Part shown: positions 1 through 11,046 of the stretch, in pieces | Layout: each line of letters starts with the position of its first letter | Numbering within the stretch: the first letter of the stretch is position 1 | Assembly (NCBI GenBank): GCA_022385805.1 | Contig: MU277708.1 | Span: 62,001 to 126,000 of the forward strand | DNA length: 64,000 nt | Origin: Pilatotrama ljubarskyi | Taxonomy: Eukaryota; Basidiomycota; Agaricomycetes; Polyporales; Polyporaceae | Direction of reading: 5' to 3' | Program-made: the position numbers and the translations under genes | The notes under the pieces: model-generated | Databases searched by the model: none | Seen by the model: only the letters and a program-made list of their open reading frames with translations | Told to the model about the DNA's origin: nothing

Positions 1-3000
1 GCCTACAAGCTCAGCCTGGATGCCAACTTGAGCGAGACGTGCCTTGAGTGCGGTCAGCTTGAGCTCGCCGATCATCGTGGATTGTGGTAGAGGCTGCTTC
101 GGCCGGGAACCGAGCATCCGAGGCTGCAAGGGTTGTTGCGTGGCTACCTGTGATTGAATAGAGGCCGAGGACGCAGGAAGGAGTACCGGGATGGTAGAAG
201 TCGCGAGGCTCGATATTCTTCCCGCTACATAACCCACTTCATTGTCCTCGAACTGCGGCGCTGTCAGATTAATATTAATCTACAATCCGAAGACGAGGAA
301 CTCACCCGCGACATCTTGATGGAAGCTAGCAGTTCGTCGCTCAGAGAGATCGAGAAACTGTTGGTCTGCTGGCCGATTTGAACAGTCTCTCCTTGTGATG
401 GAGCGTAGATTTCCTTCGTCATGGCCCGGATATTCGCGCAGCTTTCAATGAGAGACTCTGTGGCTGCTTGAGGCGCATGGATGAGGATCTGCCAAGAAAC
501 CATCAGCGAATTCTATGGGCCAGCAGGGACACACTCACCATCTTCCGGGGGTTCACCTGTGGGACTATAGTCTTCACGGCACGTCCATCATTGAGACCCT
601 CGAGATCGACGAAGAATAACCGGCAGGCAAGTTGTACCTCCGCGATAGAGGTGACGAACTTTGATGGGGGTTCTCGAGGTACCTTCTACGATATTCATGC
701 CATCAGTACGGCCCTGCACGCCGTGCAGCAGTGTCAAGCTACCTTCGCCTCTTCCTCTTCCTTCCTTCGCCTGGCCTCCTTGGCCTCCTCATCCTCCGCG
801 TCTTCCTCGAGCACCCTACCTTTCCGCAGCCACATACCCACGTCCACTATCTCGCCGTACTCATCGACCTTCCGTTTCTTCTCCACGTACGGGAACATAC
901 GAAAACGCTGCGTCTGGCCCTCAGCGCTCTTGAAGAATGAGGTGGCTTTCGCCACATTCCCTTTCAGGTAGATGTCGAAGGATATTCGCGTGACCCCATC
1001 CTCCACGTCGTTCCCAAGAGCCCATTCGGTTCCGTCTGCCCCACCGCTCTCCCCGCGCTTCCGTTTGGTACCGGAGCGTGACGACGCATTGGGACCTTCG
1101 CGAGCCCGCTTGAGATCATCAGTGGTGTCCATAAGGTCCTCGCCGAGCGTCCTCTCCACCTCGTTCTCTTCGTCATCGGAGTCGGAGTTGTCGTCGCTCT
1201 CGGATTCGCTCTGGCCCTCGTCTGCCTCCAGCATCCGCTGTTGGCGAGCCATGGCAGCCTGCTGGGCCGCCTCCTTCTCCTTTGCCGCGCGTTCTTTCGC
1301 GAGGAACTCCTCGAGCTCAGCGCCTTGCAGCGGTACTTTGGAGTGTATCTTCGCGTGATCAATCAGGATATGCTACACCGAGCCAAAATGCACCCTACCT
1401 CCAGGCGCAGAACGCCATCCATCATGATATTGCTACCAATCTTCCCCCGGTCCCACTTAGCCTCTTCACGTTGAGCATTGTTCCACTTGTCGAAGAGAAG
1501 TCTTCCGAGGGTTCCGGGCTCGCTCCTTCCTGTTAGTAGCACGACGTTGTCGGGGATTTCGGCAAATTGAGCGAAGAGACTTCGGGATGGGCCATGGGAG
1601 AGTGTAGGTGGGACCGCCAAAATCAGCTTTGGGTCTTTGGAAGAGTATCTCTGCATCAGGGATTGTGGATTGGGGAAGAACTCCAAATGTCTGCAGTGTC
1701 GTGAGATTGTATGCGCGAGATGTGACCTGAGCTAGACTTACCGGAAGCGCAGGGCGAATGCACCGAGTGCCTCGTCGTCATCGTCGTCCCGTCTCCGACG
1801 GTCTCTGCCGCCATGTCCGGTCCCATCTTCGCCGACGTCCTCCTTGCTGATCGTACCGCCAAGCCACTCCATCATACTTCGTACGAAGGTCAACATCTCC
1901 CGGCCCGTGCGGGATAGCAAGCAGATGGGATATTTCAGACGAGAATAGTTCCAATGCTGGTCGAGCAGCACGAGCAGTTCCAGTACCCTCGTGCTGGAAT
2001 CGCATGGTAGCAGCAGAGAGTTGCGGGAGGAGAGTGTAGCAGTGACACAATCTATTGCGACATTAGCTATAAACCGTACGAACTCCGTGACGTATCTGTT
2101 ACCTAGTAGGGCAGCATCTCTGTCTTTCCTCCGTGCAGTTGTTACATTGGCGCGCTCCGCGTCAGTTATGAGAAGATCTGGCCGTGCCAAACTCTCGAAA
2201 ACGCCACCGCCAGCAGAAGCCTGTCGGATGAGGACGGTTCCGTCAAGGTGTCGCTCCCGCATGTGGTTCATGTCGACGGCGTAGAGTATAGTGCCAGCAG
2301 AGGGCGAACGAATCTTCCATATGGTGCCTCCTAATGTATGTCCAGCGTTGAAAGGAATGATTGTCAATCCCTGGCATTTCCCTGATCTCAAGTGTGAGTA
2401 TTCGAAGTGAACGAGCGGTTGTAATTGTACCTTGTAGATGGCATGGCTGAGAATAGCGCAGAACATTGACAGAATCGAAAGCGTCGTGGACTTGCTGAAC
2501 GGTGGCAATATACCTGCGTTTCATAATGCAAGGGGAGGGCGGGGAAGGTGAAGAGTGGGACGCAGCATCAGGAGCAGGGGACGCAGAGTTTTCCGAACCA
2601 GTGCTTTGATCCGAATCTGGTCCATCGTCAACTGGCTGTTCGTCCCGGATACCTTCGACATCTTCGGTTGCAGCAATGCGTGCCATAGCCTGAACAGGCA
2701 GCGTGGTGTATGCGGGCGCAGTCAGGCCCCAGTGTGCATGAGCATAGGGATAGAGACCAGTGTGGGACAGATCGCCATGAGAAAGTAGTACAAGGTCGAC
2801 CGAGGGAGCGCATCTGTATGGCATCGTCAACCTGACGGGACGGTGAGCTGATGTTATACCGTACGCACTCCTTCAATGCATCGCAATACTTCTCCCACGG
2901 AGGAACATGCTCAGTACTTTCCTCCGCATCATCGGCCGATGGTTCAGGGCACCAGTCAGGAGAGCCACAGTCCAGAAGAATGCGTACATCGTCGACCTGA

Positions 3001-3068
3001 AGCAAGTACGCCAAAGGCACCGTACGAGGCGTGCGAGCTGCACCAGAGAGAGGAGTGAAAGTGATCAT
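1..3068 (-). CDS. CFT2: Cleavage and polyadenylation specificity factor subunit 2 (CPSF100/Cft2), 3' end outside window
   Basis: Subunit of the nuclear mRNA 3'-end processing complex, the partner of the CPSF73 endonuclease. The ATG at 3068 opens MITFTPLSGAARTPRTVP, the usual start of this family, followed by the metallo-beta-lactamase core. The metal-binding segment reads LLSHGDLSHTGLYPYA, the degenerate form typical of CPSF100, so the subunit is expected to be catalytically inactive. A KR-rich, acidic middle (about 740-1250) precedes the conserved RMFPYVEKKRKVDEYGE block. The region after that reads FVTSIAEVQLACRLFFVDLE and VKTIVPQVNPRKM, as in the beta-CASP C-terminal part. Several introns are present. 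The reading frame is still open at base 1 (LKARLAQVGIQAELVG), matching the family's C-terminal domain, so the end lies outside the window. Family assignment is firm; individual exon edges are approximate. Confidence 0.9.
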
Positions 3069-3491
3069 AGCAGCTTGTCAAACTTGTAGTAAGTCCTGTT
3101 ACGGGCAGCACATCTTCTCCGGGTAGAAGCACCAAGTCCAGTGGCGAAGACAAACCGCTGGCGGTCAAGACTACTGTTCTCAACGTGAAAGTCTCAGTGC
3201 GCTTCGGATCCGCTCACGCTGCCTCGGTTGGGGAGTCACGTGACAGAGACGTTGTTTGCTGCTATTGAATCCTGAAGCTTTTGCCAAACAACGCCAAGCA
3301 ACGCCCGACGTCACCAGCGAATGGCTCGAAGACTCGATTAGGGAACCAGTTGGGACCCAGGCTCAATTCCATAGCTAAATGCGAGCGCTTCCCCGTACAC
3401 AGGAATTCAGCATATAACTCCACATATCGTGTACAACATCTAGGCCACATCACATACAGTTCAGTACTGCAACTGCTATGCCCCCCTCGGA
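3069..3491. other. Intergenic: CFT2 promoter and GlnRS 3' flank
   Basis: Both neighbours are on the minus strand, so this 423-bp stretch holds the 5' flank of CFT2 and the 3' UTR of the tRNA synthetase gene. I see no convincing coding frame or repeat in it. Confidence 0.6.
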
Positions 3492-6306
3492 CTATGCCGT
3501 CGATTTGCCTGCATCCTCCTTCAGGCTCACGATGCGGTTAAGCACAAGATAGTCGCCTTTACGACGACCAGGTTCCACCGTCCCTGGCTCGTCCGAACAA
3601 GCAAGCTTGGAATCCTTGTCCACCGCGAAGTAAGCCACACGGAGACCCTGGAAGCGGATGCACTCCTTCCCAACAAGCTGTTCGCTTGTGGCCTTCGGCG
3701 TGTCGTCATGTTCATGGGTAGGTGCGCCCTCGACGACAGGACCTGCTGCCTCTGCGGTCGCCTTAAGCGCTGCGTCCGTGCGCTTCTTGCTCTCCGCCTT
3801 CGCGTCCGCGTACGCCTTCTTGGCCATGCGCCAGAACCCGACCTCGACCATCGCACCCTTGACGATCTCGAGACTGTTAGGGTTTATATCCGCCTTGAAG
3901 TCAGGTACAGCGGCAGAGGGGTTGTCGCTCTTGAATAGCTGGTGGAAGATGCGTGTCTCGTCGACTACTACCGGGCTACCAGACGCGGCATGCTCGGCCA
4001 CCCACTGGATGAACGCCTTCGGCTTCTTGGGCGCTCCCTCGTTCTCCGCGCGGCAGATGATCTCGGTCACCTTTCCTGTGGCAGGGTCTGTCGTGTGGGA
4101 GACATAGGTGATCGGCCATGGCGCCTGGAACAGGCCGACAGTCTTGCCAGGGGCGAGGCGGAAGTAATCCTTGGAATCCTCAAGACGGAAGTCGTCCTCG
4201 TCGATGTAAATTGTCCGCGTCAGTGGTACCTTGGACGAGCCCAATTCAGGAACTTTGGGGTGCAACGGCTTCTCCAGCCAGAGGAGGAAGTCCTCGGGGA
4301 GGTTCTCGATGGTGACCTTCAACGGCTGCAGAACCATCAGGAGGCGCGGGACGACACCCTCAAGATACTGTCTGATAGCCTGCTCGAAGCGAACCGCCTG
4401 GATATTCGTTGCAGACGTCGACACGCCGAGCGAACTGACGAAAGAGAGGATAGCGCCAGGGGGCACACCGCGTCGGCGAAGGGCGATGAGCGTATAGAGA
4501 CGGGGGTCATCCCAATCGCGGACGTAGCCCTCCTTGACAAGCTGGAGGATTTTCCGCTTTGACATGATGGTCCCTGTAAGGTTCAAACGACCATACTCCG
4601 ACTGGCGGGGCTTGTAGACCTCGAGAGCGTCACACAGCCATTCATACGATTCACGCGAGGCGATGAACTCCGTAGTGCACAACGAGTGTCTGTGAGGGGG
4701 GGGGGGCGCTATGTCAGAGCAACAATCATACAACAGATAAGCCTGACGCACGTTATATTTTCGAAGCTATCGCAAAGACAGTGCGTGAAGTCGTATGTTG
4801 GGTAGATGCGCCATTTCGACCCCGTCCGGTGGTGGGGGGAGTTGAGGACACGGTAGGCGACCAGGTCCCACATCATTGTGTTGCCAGACTCGAGGTCCTG
4901 CTTCATCCGAAGAATCGCCTGGCCTGGTTGGTAGGCACCATTCTTCATCTTCTCGAACTCTGCCAAGGACTCCTCGATAGGTCTTGTCCGATGTACGCAA
5001 GCTCTACGTGGACCGCGCTCCTCGCCTCCTCGATTAGCGAAGATTTCCTCGGCTGCAGCGTGATGAGTGATCATCTCGTCGACCGAGAGATGCATTCGTA
5101 CCTGTACAATGGCAAACATAGCCCTTATCTCTTCGGATCAGTTCGACGGCCAACTCGTATAGCTGGTCGAAGTAGTCGCTGGAATACGTGATCTTCCACG
5201 GCTCGTAGCCTAGCCACCTCACGGTCTCCAGGATGCTTTCGAAGTACCGACCCTCTTCAGCTTCCGGATTTGTATCGTCATATCGTAGATAGCAGTGGCC
5301 GCCATGATACGCTGCATATCCGAAGTTCACGAAGATGGCCTTAGAATGGCCGATATGCAGGAAACCGTTCGGTTCAGGAGGGAAACGCGTATGAACAAGT
5401 CCCTTCGTGGCCGCAAGGTGTTGTTCGCGAAGATGAGGGTGAATCTGGGGGTTCTCGCCGACTTTGTGCAAGTGTCCTAGGAAACCCTCCGAGAAGACTG
5501 AACGTGAGGAAGATGAGGCAGCCGGTTCAGCTGCGGGAGATGGCTTTGCTGCTTCCTTCTTGGGCTCCTACACTCACGTATTCAGCGACGAGCCAAGAGC
5601 GAATGAAGGTGGCTCCGACACACCTTGCCCTTTGGTTTCGCGGCCTCCTTAGCCCCGAACTTCTCGGTGAACACGTTCTCGACAGCGTTCTTCAGCTCGA
5701 GGGGGTTCGCCCAGCGCAGATCCGTGCTCTTCAAGCCGCCGATTGCTGCGCCAAGGTTGTTCCATCCGGTGAAGGAACTGGACGCAACGTAGTCCTTTAC
5801 TCGGTTGACCAGCTCCTCGGCTGTGATGCTGAAGCCTTGTACAACACGCATCAATTGTCGCATACAGCATCATCTATGCAAGATCACTCACCTACACCAC
5901 AGCTCTTGTTGAAGTCCACATCGTCTACGGGAACAGGGTGGGTATCAAGGTATTTCGCAGCCTCTACGTTGCTCCAATTTCAGAGCAGATCAACCGAAAC
6001 AATCTCGACGCACTCACCAGAAACCTGATCTGTCGTCTTCAATCTGCCGTCGAGAATCGCGTTCACCGCATAGCTCCTCTCCGCCTCCCCGAGCTTGCTT
6101 CCCTGGACTGCTAGCGCCGCAAGCAACACACCTTGCTTGTCGTCGAGGTTCTTGTTCACAAGGTCGTGCGACTCGATGATGCTACGCAGAGTACCCGCGC
6201 TCTTGGGGCTCTTCGCCGCCTCCGCCGCCTTGGATTGGGTGAGACCGATCCGCTTGAAGAGCTCAATGAGCTCCGCCGTCTCTGGAGCCTCTGCCTTCGG
6301 CGCCAT
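3492..6306 (-). CDS. GLN4: Glutaminyl-tRNA synthetase, cytosolic
   Basis: Class I synthetase that charges tRNA-Gln. The ATG at 6306 starts [20 protein letters not shown], the eukaryote-specific N-terminal domain that aids tRNA binding. It is followed by a second helical segment ([17 protein letters not shown]) and a linker rich in A, P and K. The catalytic core shows the HIGH signature in [17 protein letters not shown] and the second ATP motif in GTIMSKRK. The C-terminal beta-barrel anticodon domains run from about 4400 to the stop at 3492, including [20 protein letters not shown]. At least five short introns are present; one has an 11-C polypyrimidine tract next to its acceptor (4696-4706). 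The domain order is complete and I see no sign of damage. Glutamyl-tRNA synthetase is a distant relative, but the N-terminal domain and C-terminal barrel fit GlnRS. Confidence 0.95.
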
Positions 6307-7032
6307 GTCTATATCTTACGATGAGCAGTCCTGCGACCGCTGTAGTACTCGGATGAGATGAAAGCAGAGGGGTGCAGATGCAGAGTCGTTATCGCGTGCG
6401 TGGCGTGAGTCTGCGCTGCTTCTGTGTCTTGCGCTGACTCGAGTGCAAGCCCACAACTTTGAGTTACATCGATCGCAGATCTCATTTAAGATCTCCGCTC
6501 CCTCCTACGGGCGCTCCGAGGGTGCTCCCAGTGCAAACTCCGAACTGGACGGACGGCGTACATACGTCGAGTTCAAGGGCCTGGTCGGCTGCCCGTGAGA
6601 TACAACTCACGCCCCGCCAAAATCAGTGGTGTGAGTGCGAGTTGCAACTCACATGTGAGCGCTTAACGGGCGCTTGCGCGAAATTTCCAGTGGGAGCCAC
6701 ATTCCGCACTCACGTGTGAGATGTATTTCACGGGCAGCCGACCAGGCCCCAAGTGTTTAGACCCTCACCATCAGCTTCCCTTAATGCAACGTATAACGGC
6801 AGAACTAACTTGAGGAGCACAAGATATCGTTCGAGTGAAGATAGCCATGTTACAGGAAATACGGTTACAGGCCTAGGGCGATAGCGATCTACAAGACATC
6901 GCTGATATGATTTACAAGCGGACAGCTCGCGTTAAGTAGAGAAGTAGCAGAACGGAGGGAGTGGGAGAGCAGGGTTCCGACTCAGAAGTGAAGTGCAGGC
7001 TCTCAAGTAAGGAGATCTCAGAGGCGGCCGCT
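6307..7032. other. Intergenic region carrying a MITE-like element
   Basis: Holds the 5' flank of the GlnRS gene and the 3' flank of the P450 gene. The only structure I can support is the inverted-repeat element at 6577-6749. The rest shows no credible coding frame. Confidence 0.6.
6577..6749. mobile_element. MITE-like non-autonomous DNA transposon, 173 bp
   Basis: The two ends are inverted copies of each other. Both begin GGGCCTGGTCGGCTGCCCGT and continue as GA(G/A)ATACA(A/T)CTCAC, giving about 34 bp with only two mismatches. The element is flanked by CAA on both sides (6574-6576 and 6750-6752), consistent with a 3-bp target-site duplication. The interior has further CTCAC/GTGAG repeats and short palindromes such as AGTTGCAACT, and no coding frame. 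The terminal repeats, duplication and small size are seen directly. That it moved as a transposon is inference. The transposase superfamily is not recognised. Confidence 0.7.
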
Positions 7033-9711
7033 TCAAGCTACAGGCTCCGCCTCCTCCATCTTCACCCACAAGCCACCCTGGATGATCATAGGCGTAAGAA
7101 CACCACGAAAGGGAAGAGCGAAGAGGCAGAACTCACAAGAGCATACAAGGTGAAGTGGGACTTCGGGAAGATTTGCTCCTTCCCCTTGCGTCCGGGAGCG
7201 TTCTTCCACTCCGCTGGAGGGAGGGACTCGGGCGGCTGGGCGGTGAGGTCGAGAGACACGGAAGAGAAGTTCTGGAGAAGGCGGATGATGAAGAACGACA
7301 TCTCGTTATACGCAAACTGACGACGCGATCTCAGCAAGGCCCATAATAGCTGAAGACCATCTACACACCTGCTGGCCAAGGCAGATTCGCGGACCACCGT
7401 TGAACGGCAGGAAGATGAACGGGTTGGGTACGAGGTACTTTCCGACACGTTCGTCCAAGAACCGATCGGGGTCGAACTGGTCCGCTGCGAATATGTTCAG
7501 CATGGAAGCACATGCCGTCACCGCGGAGAACCTACCGGTTGGCCCCCAGTACTTTGAGTCGCGATGCATATTGAAGATAGAGTAGGAGATCCTGGCGCGA
7601 TGGTCATTTTACTTGCCATGCAAATGATTGATCAATGTACGTACCCGGTCTTCGGAGGAATATAGATGGGCTTTCCTTGAGGATCGGGGTTCGGCAGGAT
7701 CCCCTCTTTGACAGAGAATCTGGCAAGACGATCAGCACAAAGCCCAGTATGACCCATGACGATCTGAACACACCTGATGTCAAAGGGTCTGAACCGGGTA
7801 GGATTGTCAGGCATGGTGAGATTCTGCAGAGATCATTACTCACACAGGAGGGTAAAGCCGAAGTGTCTCTGGAGAAAGTGCAGTGAGCCTTCGTGGAATT
7901 TGCGCCGTACTTGACGGTCACTCACCATTCAAGAAAGCGCGGAGGTACTTCATGTTGCGGATGTCATCATACGTCGGGCGACGCGCAGGGCCGACATGCT
8001 CAAGAATCTCCTCGCGAAGACGCTTGAGGACGGCCGGGTGCTGAGAAAGCAAGTAAACACCAAAGGTCAGTGCGGCAGCCGTCTGATAGACGAAGTTACA
8101 TGAGCAACGCTAGGAGACGCTCCCACTACGGATAGTCACTCGCCGTATCTCTGCCAGCCAGCAGGATGTTCAGAGTCTCGTCATGAAGGATGGCGGGGTC
8201 TGTTTTTCGGCAGTGAGAAGAGTTGCACGTTCATCATGGCAAAGGTGGTGTACCTGAAGTCTGCTTGACGAGATGATCCAGGAGCGTCTCATCGTCCTGG
8301 CTTTCCTTCTCGTCCAGGACATCCTGATCCTTGAGGCGCTCCTCCTTTTTGCGCAAGGCCTCTTTCAGGATCGGCTCGATGAACGCGTCCACGACTGCCA
8401 TGTGCTCGTCCGTAGAAGTCTTGAATATTTCCTTCAGCGGCCAAACCCAGCCTAGACGAGGGCGCTCTGCAACAATGATCTGCGCCTTGCCAAAGGCAAC
8501 GGCAAAGCGCTCCGCCGCGGACTTTTCGTCCTTTGAGGTATAAGGAGAGTGTCCGCGGGGGTAAGGGAGGGAAGAGTCGAGACTATGCACACAGGTTCCG
8601 AAGAGGAATTCGGTTGCAGAGTCGAGCGTGAAGCGGGAAATCAGGTCCTAGATCGTACCTAATGCATCAGGTCTCGGACCGCGTTCAAGAACCTAAGTCG
8701 GACAAACCTGAAAGTCGAAAGCCATATTCGATCGCACGCGCTCCTTGATCTTGTTGAGAGCGATTTCTGTCGGACGCGTGAGACATACAGAAAGTTAAAT
8801 GTTTGGAACGAGGCACGTGCCAGCATGACGATCGAACAGCTCAAAATGGCTGATCCTCTCCTTGCTAAAGAAAGGACGCGACATGGACCGATGGAACCTG
8901 TAACACGATGAGCACCGCCATATGCGTTGCAGAAATTTCACCTACTTCCACAAGTCGCCTGGGTGTATTGGTTGGTAATCCTGAGACTGAGCAGCATGTC
9001 GGGCAGGACATGACTCACCATCCGCATTGAAAACTCCAGTACCGAACAGAGAGTCGGTGGAGTCGTGGAATACCTCGCCTTATGCGAAGGAACAAAGCCG
9101 TCAAGACAATCATTTCGAGGCTTCCCGGAAACACGTACCTTTCTCGTAGTTGGCGAAGTCCGTGGCTAGAACAGTCTGCCAGATGCCGTTCAGTAGCCAT
9201 ACCTATATCGCGACTCCTGCTTGCGGTACGTACCTTTACCACGTTGGGATCGGTTGTAGCGTAGGCCATGTCCCAGAATATTGTGTACCGGAACAGCGGA
9301 CCGCACATCTCACCGCCGATATCAAACATGTCCGCTACGTGGACGGAACAAGCGTCATTATGTGAGGGCGGTGCCTATGACGGGGTAGTACTCACAGGGA
9401 TAGCCGGTGGTGAAGGCGTCGAGAATGCCGCGCAGAACATCTTTGTTACCAAATTCCTTTCCCTGGAGATTCGGAGCGAGCGTCGCGCCCAGGGCGGCTG
9501 CCCTGCGCTCAAACCTCCGATATTTTAACCAAACATGTATGCTGTACGACAAAGGCCCGCTGAGGATTGCCGTGAGGATCCAGAACCAGGTGGGCAAAAT
9601 AATCCCCCGAGCAGCAAAAATCCGGCTTGCGGCGTATACTGCAAACGGTGGCGCAGAAACCACGAGCAGGTATTTGATGAGGAAGGGGATTCCAGGCGGC
9701 AGAGACTTCAT
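7033..9711 (-). CDS. Cytochrome P450, CYP63-like
   Basis: Heme monooxygenase, probably ER-anchored. The ATG at 9711 begins [16 protein letters not shown], followed by hydrophobic segments to about residue 60. Diagnostic motifs, after splicing, are the I-helix [16 protein letters not shown], the ExxR helix NETLRLYPP and the heme loop [12 protein letters not shown] whose Cys ligates iron. The end reads [14 protein letters not shown]. The overall pattern ([37 protein letters not shown]) resembles the basidiomycete CYP63 family, whose members in Phanerochaete are linked to alkane, fatty-acid and xenobiotic oxidation; the substrate here is unknown. The gene is broken into more than ten exons, including exons of 25 nt (7844-7868) and 15 nt (7774-7788). 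Two introns (8083-8143 and 8767-8820) keep frame only with GC donors. No stop interrupts the spliced frame. Confidence 0.85.
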
Positions 9712-11046
9712 GGTGGCTGGCGACAATCGCCTGAGGGGGTTCGAGCGCGGCTTATAACTGGCGCTACCGTGCACGGACTCAGTTTGGGTCCCTTCGCTGC
9801 TGCGTGAGTGATAGACGCAGACGCATATGATTCTTTGTGATCCACCAATGACGGGGCCCACGGGATCCGTATCCTGGTCAAGCGACCACTCTGAGAATTG
9901 CAGCCGAGGTGCTCCCGCGCCTCCAATCTGCACAAGACATGGCAGATGAATTCTGTTTAGTAAGCTGTTCCAATGAACCCACTGATGTTGTCGCAACCCT
10001 GCGGTGAGCGCGAAGTCGGTTAGGGTGCCGTGAGAAAGTCCCAGACTTCTTAACCAACAGTTAATAACTACCGGGTCCCCATAAGCCATTGTTAACAGGT
10101 ATTATTAACTGTTTTTTAACAACTGCTCTACGAAGCGCCCATAGGCTGGCCTGACTTGGGATGTCCGCCATGTCCCATCGACACGGCTAGACATCATCTG
10201 AGTTGTCACAAACATTGGCAGTGCCTCTGGGCTGCGTGCCGAAAGAGAGCGAAGCTGCGCACATGACATGCCTGCGCCCTCGTCGATCCTGAACTTGGGC
10301 CACCTCCCCGCTCTGCATCACGCCTCTTTCGTCGCGACTCGCAATGCAACTACCAACCTCATACCGACAGGAGGTGTAGTTGAGCAATTTAATGTCATTC
10401 AGGAAACCCAGGGCAATGCCTTGGTCACCATACGAGCCCCGAAAGTTTGGTAGGAGTACCAGGACAAGTCAAAGAAGCGCCTACTTTTACACACTTCCTC
10501 ACTGGCCAAAATGGGCCGCACACCTTCTAACAGTTTATAACTGTTATTAACCGTGTTAACAAACCGTCTGTTAATTAACAATGATTTCTCCCCCCACCCT
10601 AAAGTCGGTAACAGTACAAGCTTGGAATGCGGCACGACTATTATGGTTGAGTAGCTGAAGAGGCGACTGGCCAGGGAAAGGTCCTGAAAGTGACGCGAGG
10701 TCGAGCAAACGGTACTACCCGTGCAACTCGCGTGGTAGTGGATGGGACAAATCTCGATCGACCGACTGCGCGACAGTGGCGTGGGGTGCGACCGCGTGCA
10801 TACCATGCCCGCAAAGGAAGGATCCCATCTTACTCTCCACCAGCATCCGAACGCTACAGCTGACCTTCTGGTATCGTGGTAAATGTGCACGGCGACATCC
10901 ACTACAATCTCCTCTCCATTCACAGGACAAACAATAAAGTATACTCAACAAGTCCGGTATAGGTAGTTCGACAACAAACAGTCCCCTGATACACCAAAAC
11001 CCAAATGAGCGCTACTGTACTACGACAGATAGTCCGGATACGCAAC
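9712..11046. other. Intergenic: P450 promoter and GH79 3' flank with a TTAAC-rich island
   Basis: This 1.3-kb gap contains no coding frame I trust. It does contain clustered GTTAAC/TTAACA words near 10048-10125 and 10524-10582. The two outer copies, CATTGTTAACAG at about 10087 and its inverted form TTAATTAACAATG at about 10571-10583, face each other. Confidence 0.4.
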
